In this document: positions 44,948-54,726 of the stretch, piece by piece
Layout of the letters: every line of letters begins with the position of its first letter
How positions within the stretch are numbered: position 1 is the first letter of the stretch
NCBI RefSeq assembly: GCF_000471905.2
Contig: NW_006499810.1
Span: forward strand, 2,409,622-2,473,621
DNA: 64,000 nt
Source: Amborella trichopoda
Taxonomy: Eukaryota; Streptophyta; Magnoliopsida; Amborellales; Amborellaceae
Direction: 5' to 3'
Translations under genes and position numbers: made by a program
Notes under the pieces: generated by a model
Told to the model about the DNA's origin: nothing
Databases searched by the model: none
What the model saw: the letters and a program-made list of their open reading frames with translations, nothing else

Positions 44948-47150
44948 GAGACCCATTCCCTTTTGATGGCCAAAATAAAAGGATAACAAGTCCTTGCTTA
45001 ACATGTATATGAGATGATATGCCCTCGACGTTATCTTTTCCCTTTTAACATGTCTGAAGTTTCTTCTTTAGAAACGAATGTATAGGTTTCAAAATTAGAA
45101 TCAAAGATGTTCAACTTATTTTAGTTCTTCAAATTTGATGTAAATGTAATAGAGGATTAAACCTTTGAAATTACTCAGTACCTAGTTTAAGTAATAAAGC
45201 ATGTGTTTCGAATATGAAGTGTACGAGTGAATGTGATGTCCTATGATTTCCCATTTGGAATCTGATGTTTGTTTTAAAAATTCTCTATTTATTTTAACAA
45301 ATACATATTTCAGAGCGATCAATCCCACAACTCAACCAATATCAATGATGCATATTCAATCAAGCTATGAAAAACCCTAAAAAGCCCTAAAATCCCTTGA
45401 TGCACTATAAAAAGGGATGGCCCCTACCCACATTCTCTACACCAAAATCTCTTCTCTCTCTCTCAAAAGCTCACATATAGGGGCACACACCACATAGTAA
45501 CTCTCTCTTTCTTATAGAAACTATTTCTCTCTTATGGTAAGAAAGGGGGCACGGCTCAACTCTCATAGAAACTCTCTCTCTCTCATGTTGAAGAAAAGTG
45601 CCACACCCCACTCATTGTAGTTTTGATGTCTCTCTCTCCCATTTTCTTGTGATATTGCCTAAAAGGTTAAGAGCGTAGTAAGGAGATCCATCTCTCTCAA
45701 CTAGGTTATCATGCAGTTTTAGCTAAGTTTGAGATTTTTTATTGAAATGAGTTCCTCTTTCATTGGAGGGTTTGTCCTAATTGTTTTCCCCAGATTGAGC
45801 TTGAACGTTGACCATTGATCCCTCGCTATCGGAAGGTGGTGACTTGGTATGAGGTGTTAGAAACCTGGTTGAATTAATCTCTAGCACTCTTTTTATTGTT
45901 TCTTGTCATATTTATTTGTGTGTTTTATTATTCCCAGACATAGTTTGTGTCTTTCTTTGGTTATTAAAAGAAAGGTTTTAAGTGGCATCAACTTTTTAAG
46001 ATCCTAAATTTGTTTTTCTATTTTCTTTTAAAGTTGATTTATTGTAAAAAGACTACTTGTGAGTGATCTAAGCCGTGAAGAAAAAGAAAAAAAATAAAAA
46101 TAAAGAAGAAGAAAAGAATATATACTCCAACTAGATCACATAAAGTCCTTTCGGTTATGTGTAATCGACCCAGAGTGTGTGGTGGCGGCCATGTGGCCTC
46201 CATGCGGTCATGGTGGTGGCATTACCGACAATTGTACAGTTGCGTTTAAATTTGAATTTAACCCAAGGCTATAAAAACCCATTTCCGGACTCTTAGTGGA
46301 GAGTCCTTGGTTTTATACATTTTAAGTGTATAGTGGAATCCCAGCGGGCTACAACCCTTGATTATTGCTTGGTTGTGACCCTCATTTGTGATTGTGCTCC
46401 ATTTCTCTTATGTATTCTGTAGAAGGCTGGCCTCACTTTGGTTGGGGTTAGAACTTAGGCTTGGAGCCGCACAAGGTAGGCATTGAGAATTTACCCCCTT
46501 GAGACTAGGTGGTGTTAGTCAAAGCCGTTGTTTCTATAAGAGTACAGATAAATGATATGGGATACAATAGGGCATTGCTGTTAGAGGGAAAGCCAGTGTT
46601 GATCACGTCTTATTGCACTTCCATCAAAATTTCTCTTTGTGTTCTCAAAGTAGTTTATTAATTTCTTGCTCACATACTATACACGCGTCTGTGACTTTGT
46701 TTTCACTGTCTTTTTAGTTGCATGGGGAACACCTCGGTTTATTAAATTCCACTAACGACAAATTATCAGCAATCGAAATCTTTAAAGTGATGCAAGGATG
46801 AAAATTACAATGCCTAACTTAAACTAAATTATTAATTAGAGGGCCTTGGATTTTTCTCTGTTTCACATCTTATCCTATAGTCCATCACACCTGGCTCAAT
46901 TATTCTTATAATCCTCCAAAAGCATAAGAATTCGGTAAGTGAAGTGGACATTAGAGAAAATTCCTTTGGACCCGCAAATCAAACCGTTTGCATTAATTGT
47001 ATGGGGATACATATTCATTAATGGAAAAAGCTAAAACAAGGTGTCCACCTTATACAATTGAAGTGAGCACACCTAAAAAAACCGTCACAAAAAAGTTGTT
47101 CCAATACTAGAAAACCCTCAATCTCGACCTCGAGATGTATAGATATGAAA
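44948..47150. other. Gene-island flank with two TATA-like sites, unassigned
   Basis: No gene recognised. CTATAAAAAGGGATGG at about 45407 is followed by a CT-rich stretch with paired ATAGAAACT words (45500-45590), and GGCTATAAAAACCC at about 46268 is followed by GTGTATAGTGGAATCCCAGC. Both look like promoter or LTR leader sequence, possibly remnants of old LTRs, but I found no matching ends or coding body. An A-rich run lies at 46080-46120. Confidence 0.4.
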
Positions 47151-49200
47151 AAAACGAAAGAATAAAAGATTTCAAGTCATGTTAATAGTACATCATATCT
47201 GTCAATTTTTAAAGTTTTATAAGTTTTCAAAGTCTTGGAGTCCAAAACCTAGGACTTTTGATGATTTATTTCAAGAAAAAGTACTTTATGATCTCCATGG
47301 GAACTCTCCTACAGTTTATTGTACATTTTTTCACCTCGAACATATAGCTGCCTTGTTCCCTCCTGTTAAGTCTCTCTTTGAAGTATTTTACCAATCTTCC
47401 CTGTTCAAAGGGCAAATGAGAAATGAACTCTACATGTTTGCTGGGATGGCTGTTCAATAGTTTCTAGCTTTTGAGCCAGTAAGACTATTCTCTCTCCATT
47501 CTTTTGCCTTTTGGGATTTGCACGTGGAACTGAAATATCATTAGTAGGAGAATTTGTATGACAATTATCATGGGTATCAATGTGTCTATGTTTCCCAAAT
47601 GGGAGGAGTCCATCATATCACAACTTGTACATTATGTCCATGCTGCATGCTGTTCTCGACCCTGTTGTCGATGACGAACTGTGGAGATGCATTAATCCTC
47701 GGCTTGTCCATGCTAAGCCGCTAGTGGCACACTACTGTCCGTCGTTCGTCATGAAGGAATATGGCTGCATGAAGTTCACAAACAGTACACAGCATTTAAA
47801 AACATGTAGTTCTCGGCCATCTGTTCCCATTGACGTGGGGAGCATCTGCCATGTCCAGCCATTTTGGGTAATGGTTCATCTCCTCCGTCTATCAACTATC
47901 ATCAAGGAATAAAGGCCATGTATTGCATGTATTACATAAACAATAGTCAAACACTTGGTACATGAAATTTTCCACTATTTGTTCTTAACGATGGACGGTG
48001 AAGATGACAACATGTAGTACATGAACAGAACACAACATGTAGCACAAGAACAGTAGAGTACATGTAGTATGGTATGAAAGAATTATGGAATAAAGGCCAT
48101 GTCTCTCTAGCAATGGGGTCTTTGTTGTCGTTTGCGTTGGATTTAGTTGGAGGGAGAAATCAAAATAAGAGAAGGCATGTGAAGAGGGGTAGTTATCAAG
48201 CGCCAAGTGAGAGAGAAACCAAATGAATTTATGGGTTTGGATTTTTCATGGAATGGCATTTTATGAGCATGAAATGGACAACACACTGGCCGGCTACGGC
48301 AGGCACTTTTAACCTACTCTTTGCCTCGCCGCACACGAAAAACAGCCTCAACCCAACTCCCAACTCCATACCCTCCAATTTCTAGTGACCATCTATATCA
48401 AACAACCAAGAGCTTTCCAGCAAATTTCATTGATACCCTCATCTTCCTTCCTTTTTTTTTTTTTTTTTTTTTGTTACTTTTTTTATTTGTTTTTATTTTT
48501 CAACTTGTGTTTCTAATATTACAGTCGAATCTCTTTAAGGGTGAAGGTTTCCATCACATTAATTCAATTGCACACCAACCTTGGTTCATAAGGAAAATTT
48601 TCAATTTTCATGAAAATATATCATCTATCTATTTTAGTTGTAATTCTTCAATACAATGAGAGTCAGGTGGTGTTTCTTGTAGTTAGGGGAAGAACATATG
48701 CAAATATTTGTGTTTCCATCATGCCTTCAACTTTTTCAAAACGACTTTCTCCTACCAAAATATAACAACATGGTTAAGCAACTCAGAGGAAGAGAAAATA
48801 GATAATAATAATAAAAAAAAAGATAAAATGTCTCACTTTTGGCGGGGTTAGACCCTGTGAGGTATGATGATTATCATCAGAAATTTTTTTCAAACTATTT
48901 GGAGCAGCCTAAACGAATTCTGGTTCGTCATTCTACTGTATCAAAGGCTAAATTTGAATGAGCCCATGAGTCCCCATATATTTTCTTACTAATTCCAACC
49001 ATATTCTTTTTAGCCTACTCTTACTTTTTTTACCCTTTTGTACATTGTGAAGTACGATATTGATTCCAAATACACTCTGGCACTCTTGTTTCTTAGCGAT
49101 TTTATATGAGGTTTTTTTTTTGTCATTTATTTGATTTCATGTCTCAGTAGAAAGAAACTAGGGTAATTTAGTAACTCTTCCAAGTATAATATAGAAAACA
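47151..49200. other. Gene-island sequence with short unrecognised frames
   Basis: Two modest + strand frames (47179-47460 and 47580-47912) have ordinary composition but match no family I know; they could be chance or gene debris. A T-run of about 18 lies near 48450. A 16-bp direct repeat flanks a 165-bp segment at 47906-48102 (listed separately). Confidence 0.35.
47906..48102. repeat. 165-bp segment flanked by 16-bp direct repeats
   Basis: GGAATAAAGGCCATGT occurs exactly at 47906-47921 and 48087-48102. Such a repeat would suit a target-site duplication of a small retroposon-like insertion or a local duplication. The enclosed segment has an internal repeat CAACATGTAGYACA but no clear terminal inverted repeat or poly(A) tail. 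Confidence 0.5.
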
Positions 49201-49484
49201 AACCTTAAAACCTGACATCTATACTCATGCTCAGTATTTATCAAGCTCCACTCTTAGCCACAAACCCCAAAGTATCTCGCTCTCTCATATCTTCCACCTT
49301 CAAACTCTCACCACATTTAAAAGAGCATGAGCTACAGCAAGACCCATTACCATTACCAGTTCTTGCCTACAGATAAAGCATAGCTCCACACACTCTCCTC
49401 CCACCAATGCTCTTCCGACACCTGTTACGGGATCCCCATAATATCATTCTCTCCCGTACCCTAATTACATGCACGTAACTATTT

Positions 49485-49504
49485 GTCTCTCTCTCTCTAA
49501 CAGG
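49485..49504 (+). promoter_or_regulatory. Pyrimidine tract and possible 3' splice site before the SCL32 start
   Basis: TCTCTCTCTCTCTAACAG followed by G and then ATG at 49505 looks like a 3' splice acceptor ending at 49503. If used, it would place a 5' UTR intron immediately upstream and exclude the in-frame ATG at 49469. CT-rich plant 5' UTRs are common too, so this is only suggestive. Confidence 0.35.
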
Positions 49505-50809
49505 ATGAAGGCCGTGCCCCCTATTCCACTGACCCCACCTTCTTCCATCTCCAGAAATGAAGGACCTCTCTCTAGGGTTTTCAAGGGCTGCCTTGGAACC
49601 CTAGACGCCAATTGCATAGAGAAGCTCCTCCTGCACTGTGGTGGTGCCCTAGAGAGAAACGACATAACCCTAGCTCAACAAATAATGTGGGTTCTAAACA
49701 ACGTTGCTTCTTCGGTAGGGGACCCTAATCAAAGGCTCACATCTTGGTTTTTGAGGGCGCTAATTTCAAGGGCTTCAAGGGTTTGCCCTTCAGCTATGAA
49801 CATGGAGGCCTCTCTTGGGGCTCACGTTGCCAGGGTTAGATCCATATCTGTGACCCAACTAGCTGGCTATGTGGATTTGTTGCCATGGCAGAGCTTTGGG
49901 TTTTGTGCCTCTAATGGTGCAATATGTAAGGCTATTGGGTCTTCACAAAGGGTTCATATATTGGATATTAGCATCAGTCATTGTATGCAATGGCCTACAC
50001 TCATTGATAGCCTCTCTAAGAGGCCGGAGGGTGCACCCCTTGTTCGCCTCACAGTGCCTTCTACAAGGCCTCATGTTCCTCCTCTCCTAAGCATGTCTTA
50101 TGAGGAGGTGGGTCATAGGCTGTCGAATTTCGCCAAGTCTAGAGATGTCCCATTTGACTTCAGGATGATTCCCTTTGAGGATTTGCCCAATTTGAGGGAT
50201 GGTGTTAAATTTCACCATGAATTGCTTATGGAGCAGCTCAATCCATCGGTGCTTGATCTGAGGGATGATGAAGCTTTAGTGGTGAATTGCCAGAATTCTG
50301 TGCATTATCTTCCCGATGAGGCTTTAGGGATAGATCCTTGTTATAGAGACGAGTTCTTGGAGAGAATCAGAGGGTTCCATCCGACTATAGTTACGGTGGT
50401 CGACGAGGATTACGACCTTGGTCATGCTAGCCTTTCCTCAAGGATTTCCTCTTGTTTCAACTACTTGTGGATCCCCTTTGATGCTTTGGAGACATTCTTG
50501 CCCAAGGATAGTTGCCAGAGGCTAGAGTATGAGGCAGACATTGGTTTCAAGATTGAGAACATCATTGCCTTCGAAGGGCTGCAAAGGACTGAGAGGCTGG
50601 AGTCAGGAACAAGGTTGGTGCAAAGAATGAAAAAGGCCCAATTCTATAGTGTCCCATTCATGGAAGACACTGCTAAGGAGGTGAAGCGCTTGTTGGATGA
50701 GCATGCCAGTGGATGGGGGATGAAGAGAGATGATGATATGTTGGTGCTCACATGGAAAGGCCACAATGCAGTGTTTGCAACAGCTTGGGCTCCCCAGCCC
50801 TTTCAATAA
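49505..50809 (+). CDS. SCL32: GRAS-family transcription regulator, SCARECROW-LIKE 32 type
   Basis: An intact, intronless 434-residue protein, normal for the SCL32 subgroup. GRAS domain from about residue 28: leucine heptad region I (CIEKLLLHCGGALERNDITL, with LAQQIMWVLNNVAS), VHIID motif as VHILD at 150-154 within HCMQWPTLIDSL, then leucine heptad II, PFYRE-equivalent (NPSVLDLRDDEALVVNCQN; IVTVVDEDYD) and SAW (DEHASGWGMKRDDDMLVLTW to FATAWAPQ). The runs GDPNQRLTSWFLRALISRAS and FDALETFLPKDSCQR are typical of SCL32. It has the short Pro/Ser N-terminus seen in this group and no DELLA motif. GRAS proteins act in the nucleus as transcription co-regulators. The start at 49505 is preferred over in-frame 49469 because the upstream 12 residues are translated CT-repeat and a possible splice acceptor lies between. 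No neighbouring host gene is seen. Confidence 0.96.
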   Translation: MKAVPPIPLTPPSSISRNEGPLSRVFKGCLGTLDANCIEKLLLHCGGALERNDITLAQQIMWVLNNVASSVGDPNQRLTSWFLRALISRASRVCPSAMNMEASLGAHVARVRSISVTQLAGYVDLLPWQSFGFCASNGAICKAIGSSQRVHILDISISHCMQWPTLIDSLSKRPEGAPLVRLTVPSTRPHVPPLLSMSYEEVGHRLSNFAKSRDVPFDFRMIPFEDLPNLRDGVKFHHELLMEQLNPSVLDLRDDEALVVNCQNSVHYLPDEALGIDPCYRDEFLERIRGFHPTIVTVVDEDYDLGHASLSSRISSCFNYLWIPFDALETFLPKDSCQRLEYEADIGFKIENIIAFEGLQRTERLESGTRLVQRMKKAQFYSVPFMEDTAKEVKRLLDEHASGWGMKRDDDMLVLTWKGHNAVFATAWAPQPFQ

Positions 50810-51930
50810 GAAAGAGGAAGATATAGCTTCTTGTTGGGGTATCCAGGAAAGAAAATTGAAAGCTTAAGCCCCATTTCTTTAACTCTTTCTCTTAACAATA
50901 GTGGCTTCTAAACAGCCAAAATAATGGTTGATGATGAGTATGGTTTCTAGAAAAAAGTTCATGTCTCTCATGCTAAAGGCAAAGCTTTGTTGGCATTGAA
51001 TTCATGAAACGTTATAGGAAGGGTCTTTGTATAGGAAACCCACTTCTGGTGTTGATAGTTCATGTACATAATCTTAAAAACTAAAATTTTAACATAAGTT
51101 TTAGGATACTTCGAGATGGATAAGAATGTTTAGGATGGAATTTTGTTAATAACAATCATTGTGGTGCTATTTTCCATCTCTCATCATGATTTTCCTGATC
51201 TATTTCAAGTAAAACAATTCCAAGACTAGCAACTCCAAGGGTGACCTCACTGGGTCGATGTAACAGCATGTAACTTGGCTGAAATACTGCTCCCTCTTAG
51301 CTGGCCTGGCTCACCAAGCCATATGCTCTTTTCGATGAAACATGGATCCATACCATGCTTTCTTCTTTGTAAACTAGAGTTCAGTGTTTGATTACGACAG
51401 GTTCCTAGCAAGAGACATCAATGGCATTGAATGTGACATGCTTTTCTCTCATCAAATTTGACCTCCTATATCTAAGCAGGCTGCTATCTCAGGATCAAAA
51501 GCCCAATAAGATCTTAAAGCTTAGCCAATTACACTCCTAATCATTGGATTCATTCAAAATTTTCCTGAACTTCGCACTCTTAAAAATCCTGATAAAAAAA
51601 GAGGCAAGGTTATGCATCATACACTCAGTTCGTCTGCCTCTTAGACTGATCCACCCACTTGTTCTCCAAATTCATGTGACGTTCTGTCACTTGTTCCAAT
51701 GGTGCCAAGTCGAGGCCAAAGTATAAAGTTTTATAAATTAGTCTAGAGATACACTAGCGTTAGAAGCCATCTCCAAATTCTAAACCAAGCATAAATGAAG
51801 ACCAATATGGTTTGGCCTCAATTCTTTCTGCGTTTTTAATACACTATATCAAAACCGAACTCTTTGCCAGTTAGCCAACATGCCTAACTCAAGACTAAAG
51901 GTTAAAGGGAGTTCTATATCTATTGCAGAG
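50810..51930. other. Downstream flank of SCL32
   Basis: 3' UTR and intergenic sequence, AT-rich. No other gene or recognisable repeat seen. Confidence 0.6.
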
Positions 51931-52181
51931 TGATAGATTATCAAGAGGTGAGAGTACTTTCTTCGTTTTGCGTATGCTTTACGGAACTAAATAGAACTTG
52001 GTAACTAATAGAAATAAAATTCAAGCAAGATAGGATAGGGTATATTACATGTAACAAGATAGGAAGGTGTGTATTATACCATTGCATCACCATTATATAT
52101 ATAATGAAAACAACCACCACAAATTAGTGTGGGGCACAATTATCTTTTCCAAAAGTTCCTTTCTCTGTCTAAAATTCTTCA

Positions 52182-52192
52182 TGGTATCATGT
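52182..52192 (+). promoter_or_regulatory. Copia primer-binding site (initiator Met tRNA type)
   Basis: TGGTATCATGT directly follows LTR end AAATTCTTCA. TGGTATCA is the start of the standard plant copia primer site. Confidence 0.75.
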
Positions 52193-52734
52193 CATCACCG
52201 ATCCTCTCAGTCATCCATGTGGAAGTAGTTTCTCTCAATCTAACGCAGGTAGAAATCTCCTCCTTTATTTTATTTCTTATTTTTTATTTTTATTTCTAGA
52301 TGGTTGGCATTACAACACCAATGGAGCTCCATATTACTCAATGTGATTGGATTTTGCATTAATAAGGGATAGTCAATAGCATTCTATAAAACTTGAAGAT
52401 AAAAAAAAAATAAACCCATCCATTCTTGTCTAGTACTTCATACGTCCATCTTTGGTTTGCTATCGTTCTCATCCATCTTAGGTTTTCTATCTTTCTCATC
52501 CATCATACGTTTGCTATCTTTCTCATATTTATCAAAGCCATTTATAATTGTTCTTTTTCTTTTAGTTTCCCCACAACTCTTTCACATCTCCAATATCCAT
52601 TTAAAACCACTCACCACTCTCACATCCTTTATATCCATCAAAACCCACTATCTCTTCCATTCCTAAAATCTCTAAGGTCCTTCTCTCTCTAAATCCATAA
52701 GGCTAGAGATCCATATTTGATCTTAGCGATCCAA

Positions 52735-53053
52735 TGGGTACTCTATCGTCAATATCAAACTATCCCTATCCCTCCACCCTTAACATAGGAAATTTTGTGT
52801 CGATTAAATTAACACAAAAGAACTATTTGTTATGGGAAACGAAATTACTATAGTTGATTGAGAGTTGTGAACTTTTTGGATTTATTAATAGTGATTTCTC
52901 TACACCAAGTCAAAATATTTTCTCTCCAGATAGTAAGAGTAAAATCGAAAATCCAGACTACAAATTATGGCTAAAGTCTGATACTCTTCTTAAAGCCTGG
53001 ATCATAGGGACACTATTAGCAGAGTGTCTCAGTCTTATGGTTGGCCCTATGAC
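52735..53053 (+). pseudogene. Copia gag N-terminus
   Basis: VSIKLTQKNYLLWETKLL, then IESCELFGFI and a YKLWLKSDTLLKAWIIGTLL block are the entry blocks of plant Ty1/copia Gag (KLT-NY--W, then the NP-Y--W---D-LL-SW-ST pattern). It stops where the Tat LTR begins. Broken copy. Confidence 0.82.
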
Positions 53054-54726
53054 TGTTTGAAGATATTTTTCAGCATCTTGGGTCCCCGATGCTGAATAAA
53101 AGAGAGGCCAGTAAATAAAGGACATACAATGTAACTTTCTACAATCTCATAATTGCCCCAGAATGGGCTAGAATCTTCCCAAGGACTTCAAAAGTCCACC
53201 TACAAAATTTCGGCGCAATTTGACATGTCTAAGGCAGTGCAGACAAAGAAATAATTTCAGAAAAATCAGCCTCTAGCAACCTAAAACAGACCATGTAACT
53301 AGCACTCTATTTGCGGTCCGTCAAATTGCTGTGGGATTACCTCCATTGGATCAGGTATGGTCAAAAACCCCTAGGGGTCATGTTTCGGCTTAAACAAACG
53401 TTCCAAGACAAAGTTATGGATGAAACATTAAAAATGGGTAGGACACACGCTATTCCCGTGCGGCCTCCCTTCACCAATCTCCATTAAAGGAGATTGGTTT
53501 GCATAATCACAAATAGCAAATTTGAAGGCTCGTATCTCTCTCGTCTTGAGTCAGATCGCGCTCAAATTCCGTGTTCGTCTCGTCAAGACGAGTGTTTTGA
53601 TATGTGGCACGCCCAGTGACATTGCCCGAGCTGGGAGAAAAACTTGAGAGAAGTTGGCGATTCGTGAAGACAGTTGTAAGAAAACCAATAGTAGCACGAC
53701 CCACTCGAGCGACCATATCACGACGTTCGCTTTCCCAATCCCCATGAAACCAATTGCATCATGTACATAAGGTTTGAGGCAATGTCTGGTCCGAACCCCA
53801 TGTATGATGAAAAGTTGAAATCAGTACATGAAGGTGTCATAGTTGCTATAGATTCCGGCCATCGGATTTCAGGATCCGGCCAAAAACCCAAGACGATGAA
53901 ATCTTCGTCTGGGCACGAAATCAAGCGGCATTTGTTGCAACGTGATCGTGAAGGCATGCTCAGTGCAAATTAGCGAAGAAATCAAAGAAAAACATCAAGA
54001 ACCAAGCACAATATCGATCAGAAGTCTTCAAGATTCATACAAATTTCAAGTCGCATGAACGTGGCCTAAAAACGTGATCCGTGGCTCGAAGTTGGTATCC
54101 AATCGATTTTCATGCCGAGCCCAATGAGAGAGTAATCATTTTTATCCAAACAGGTACTGAACCAACCCTGAATCATCCATGAAAGATCATGCACCTTCAA
54201 CGCAGCAGCAGGGATTGTTTTCTAATTCCATGCATTGTTGGGCAGGGGTAAAATTGTCATTCATTTTATACCCATTTTTAGATTTTATTTTAATTCAATT
54301 AAATTGTAATTATCACCAATTAAGATCAATTTTGGGCAGCCACCGATATTTGGGCCCAATTCTATAAATACATGTTAAACCTAGTTGTAAAATGATCGCC
54401 CCTAAGTTTTCAATCTCATGAATAAAATTTGAGAGTTTCACAGTGAAATTGTGGGTACGTCTTGGAGAGAGAGAGAGAGGAGATAGAAGAAAAATTTTGG
54501 TACCCTTCGGTGAAGGTAACTTTCTCTCTCCTCCTCTCTTCGATCTTTTTCTCTCGCCTTCTCTCTTCACTATTTCTCTGTCCTCTTCCCTTATCTCTCT
54601 TTCTTTCCTCCTCTCTTCTCTCTCTTTCTCTCTCCTCCTCTCTTCTCTCTTTCTCTCTCCACCTCTCTTCTCTCTCCTCTTCCTTTACCTCTTTCTCTCT
54701 CCTCTTCTTTTAACTCTCGTTCTCTC
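53054..54726 (+). repeat. Tat LTR copy F1 (first part of an LTR)
   Basis: Starts TGTTTGAAGATATTTTTCAG within the copia gag. It carries GTCTTGAGTCAGATCGCGC and CACTCGAGCGACCATATCAC blocks, TATAAATA at 54363, AATAAAATT at about 54421 and then the pyrimidine tract, in which the second LTR begins. It shares about 1.6 kb with F2, A 3' and B. Confidence 0.85.
54363..54370 (+). promoter_or_regulatory. TATA box of F1 LTR
   Basis: TATAAATA, after TTTGGGCCCAATTC, with an AATAAA signal about 57 bases later. The same pair appears in F2 (CTATATATAT at about 56061, AATAAAATC at about 56105), so transcription likely starts just upstream of the pyrimidine tract. Confidence 0.65.

Larger units (their letters stand above)
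51930..53053 (+). mobile_element. Ty1/copia-type retrotransposon, 5' end only
   Basis: Short LTR (about 51930-52181, left end uncertain), a primer site TGGTATCAT at 52182, an untranslated stretch, then a copia-type gag start. The element is interrupted at 53054 by a Tat LTR; the rest would lie right of the window. The short LTR suggests an Ale/Retrofit-like group (inference). Broken copy. Confidence 0.75.

Noticed and set aside
47179-47912. Two small frames as host genes
   Set aside because: No family recognised, no splice or codon evidence, and short enough to be chance; kept only as a note.
49465-49665. Frames antisense or shifted within SCL32 (also 49869-50090 and 50603-50806)
   Set aside because: Shadows of the intact GRAS reading frame.
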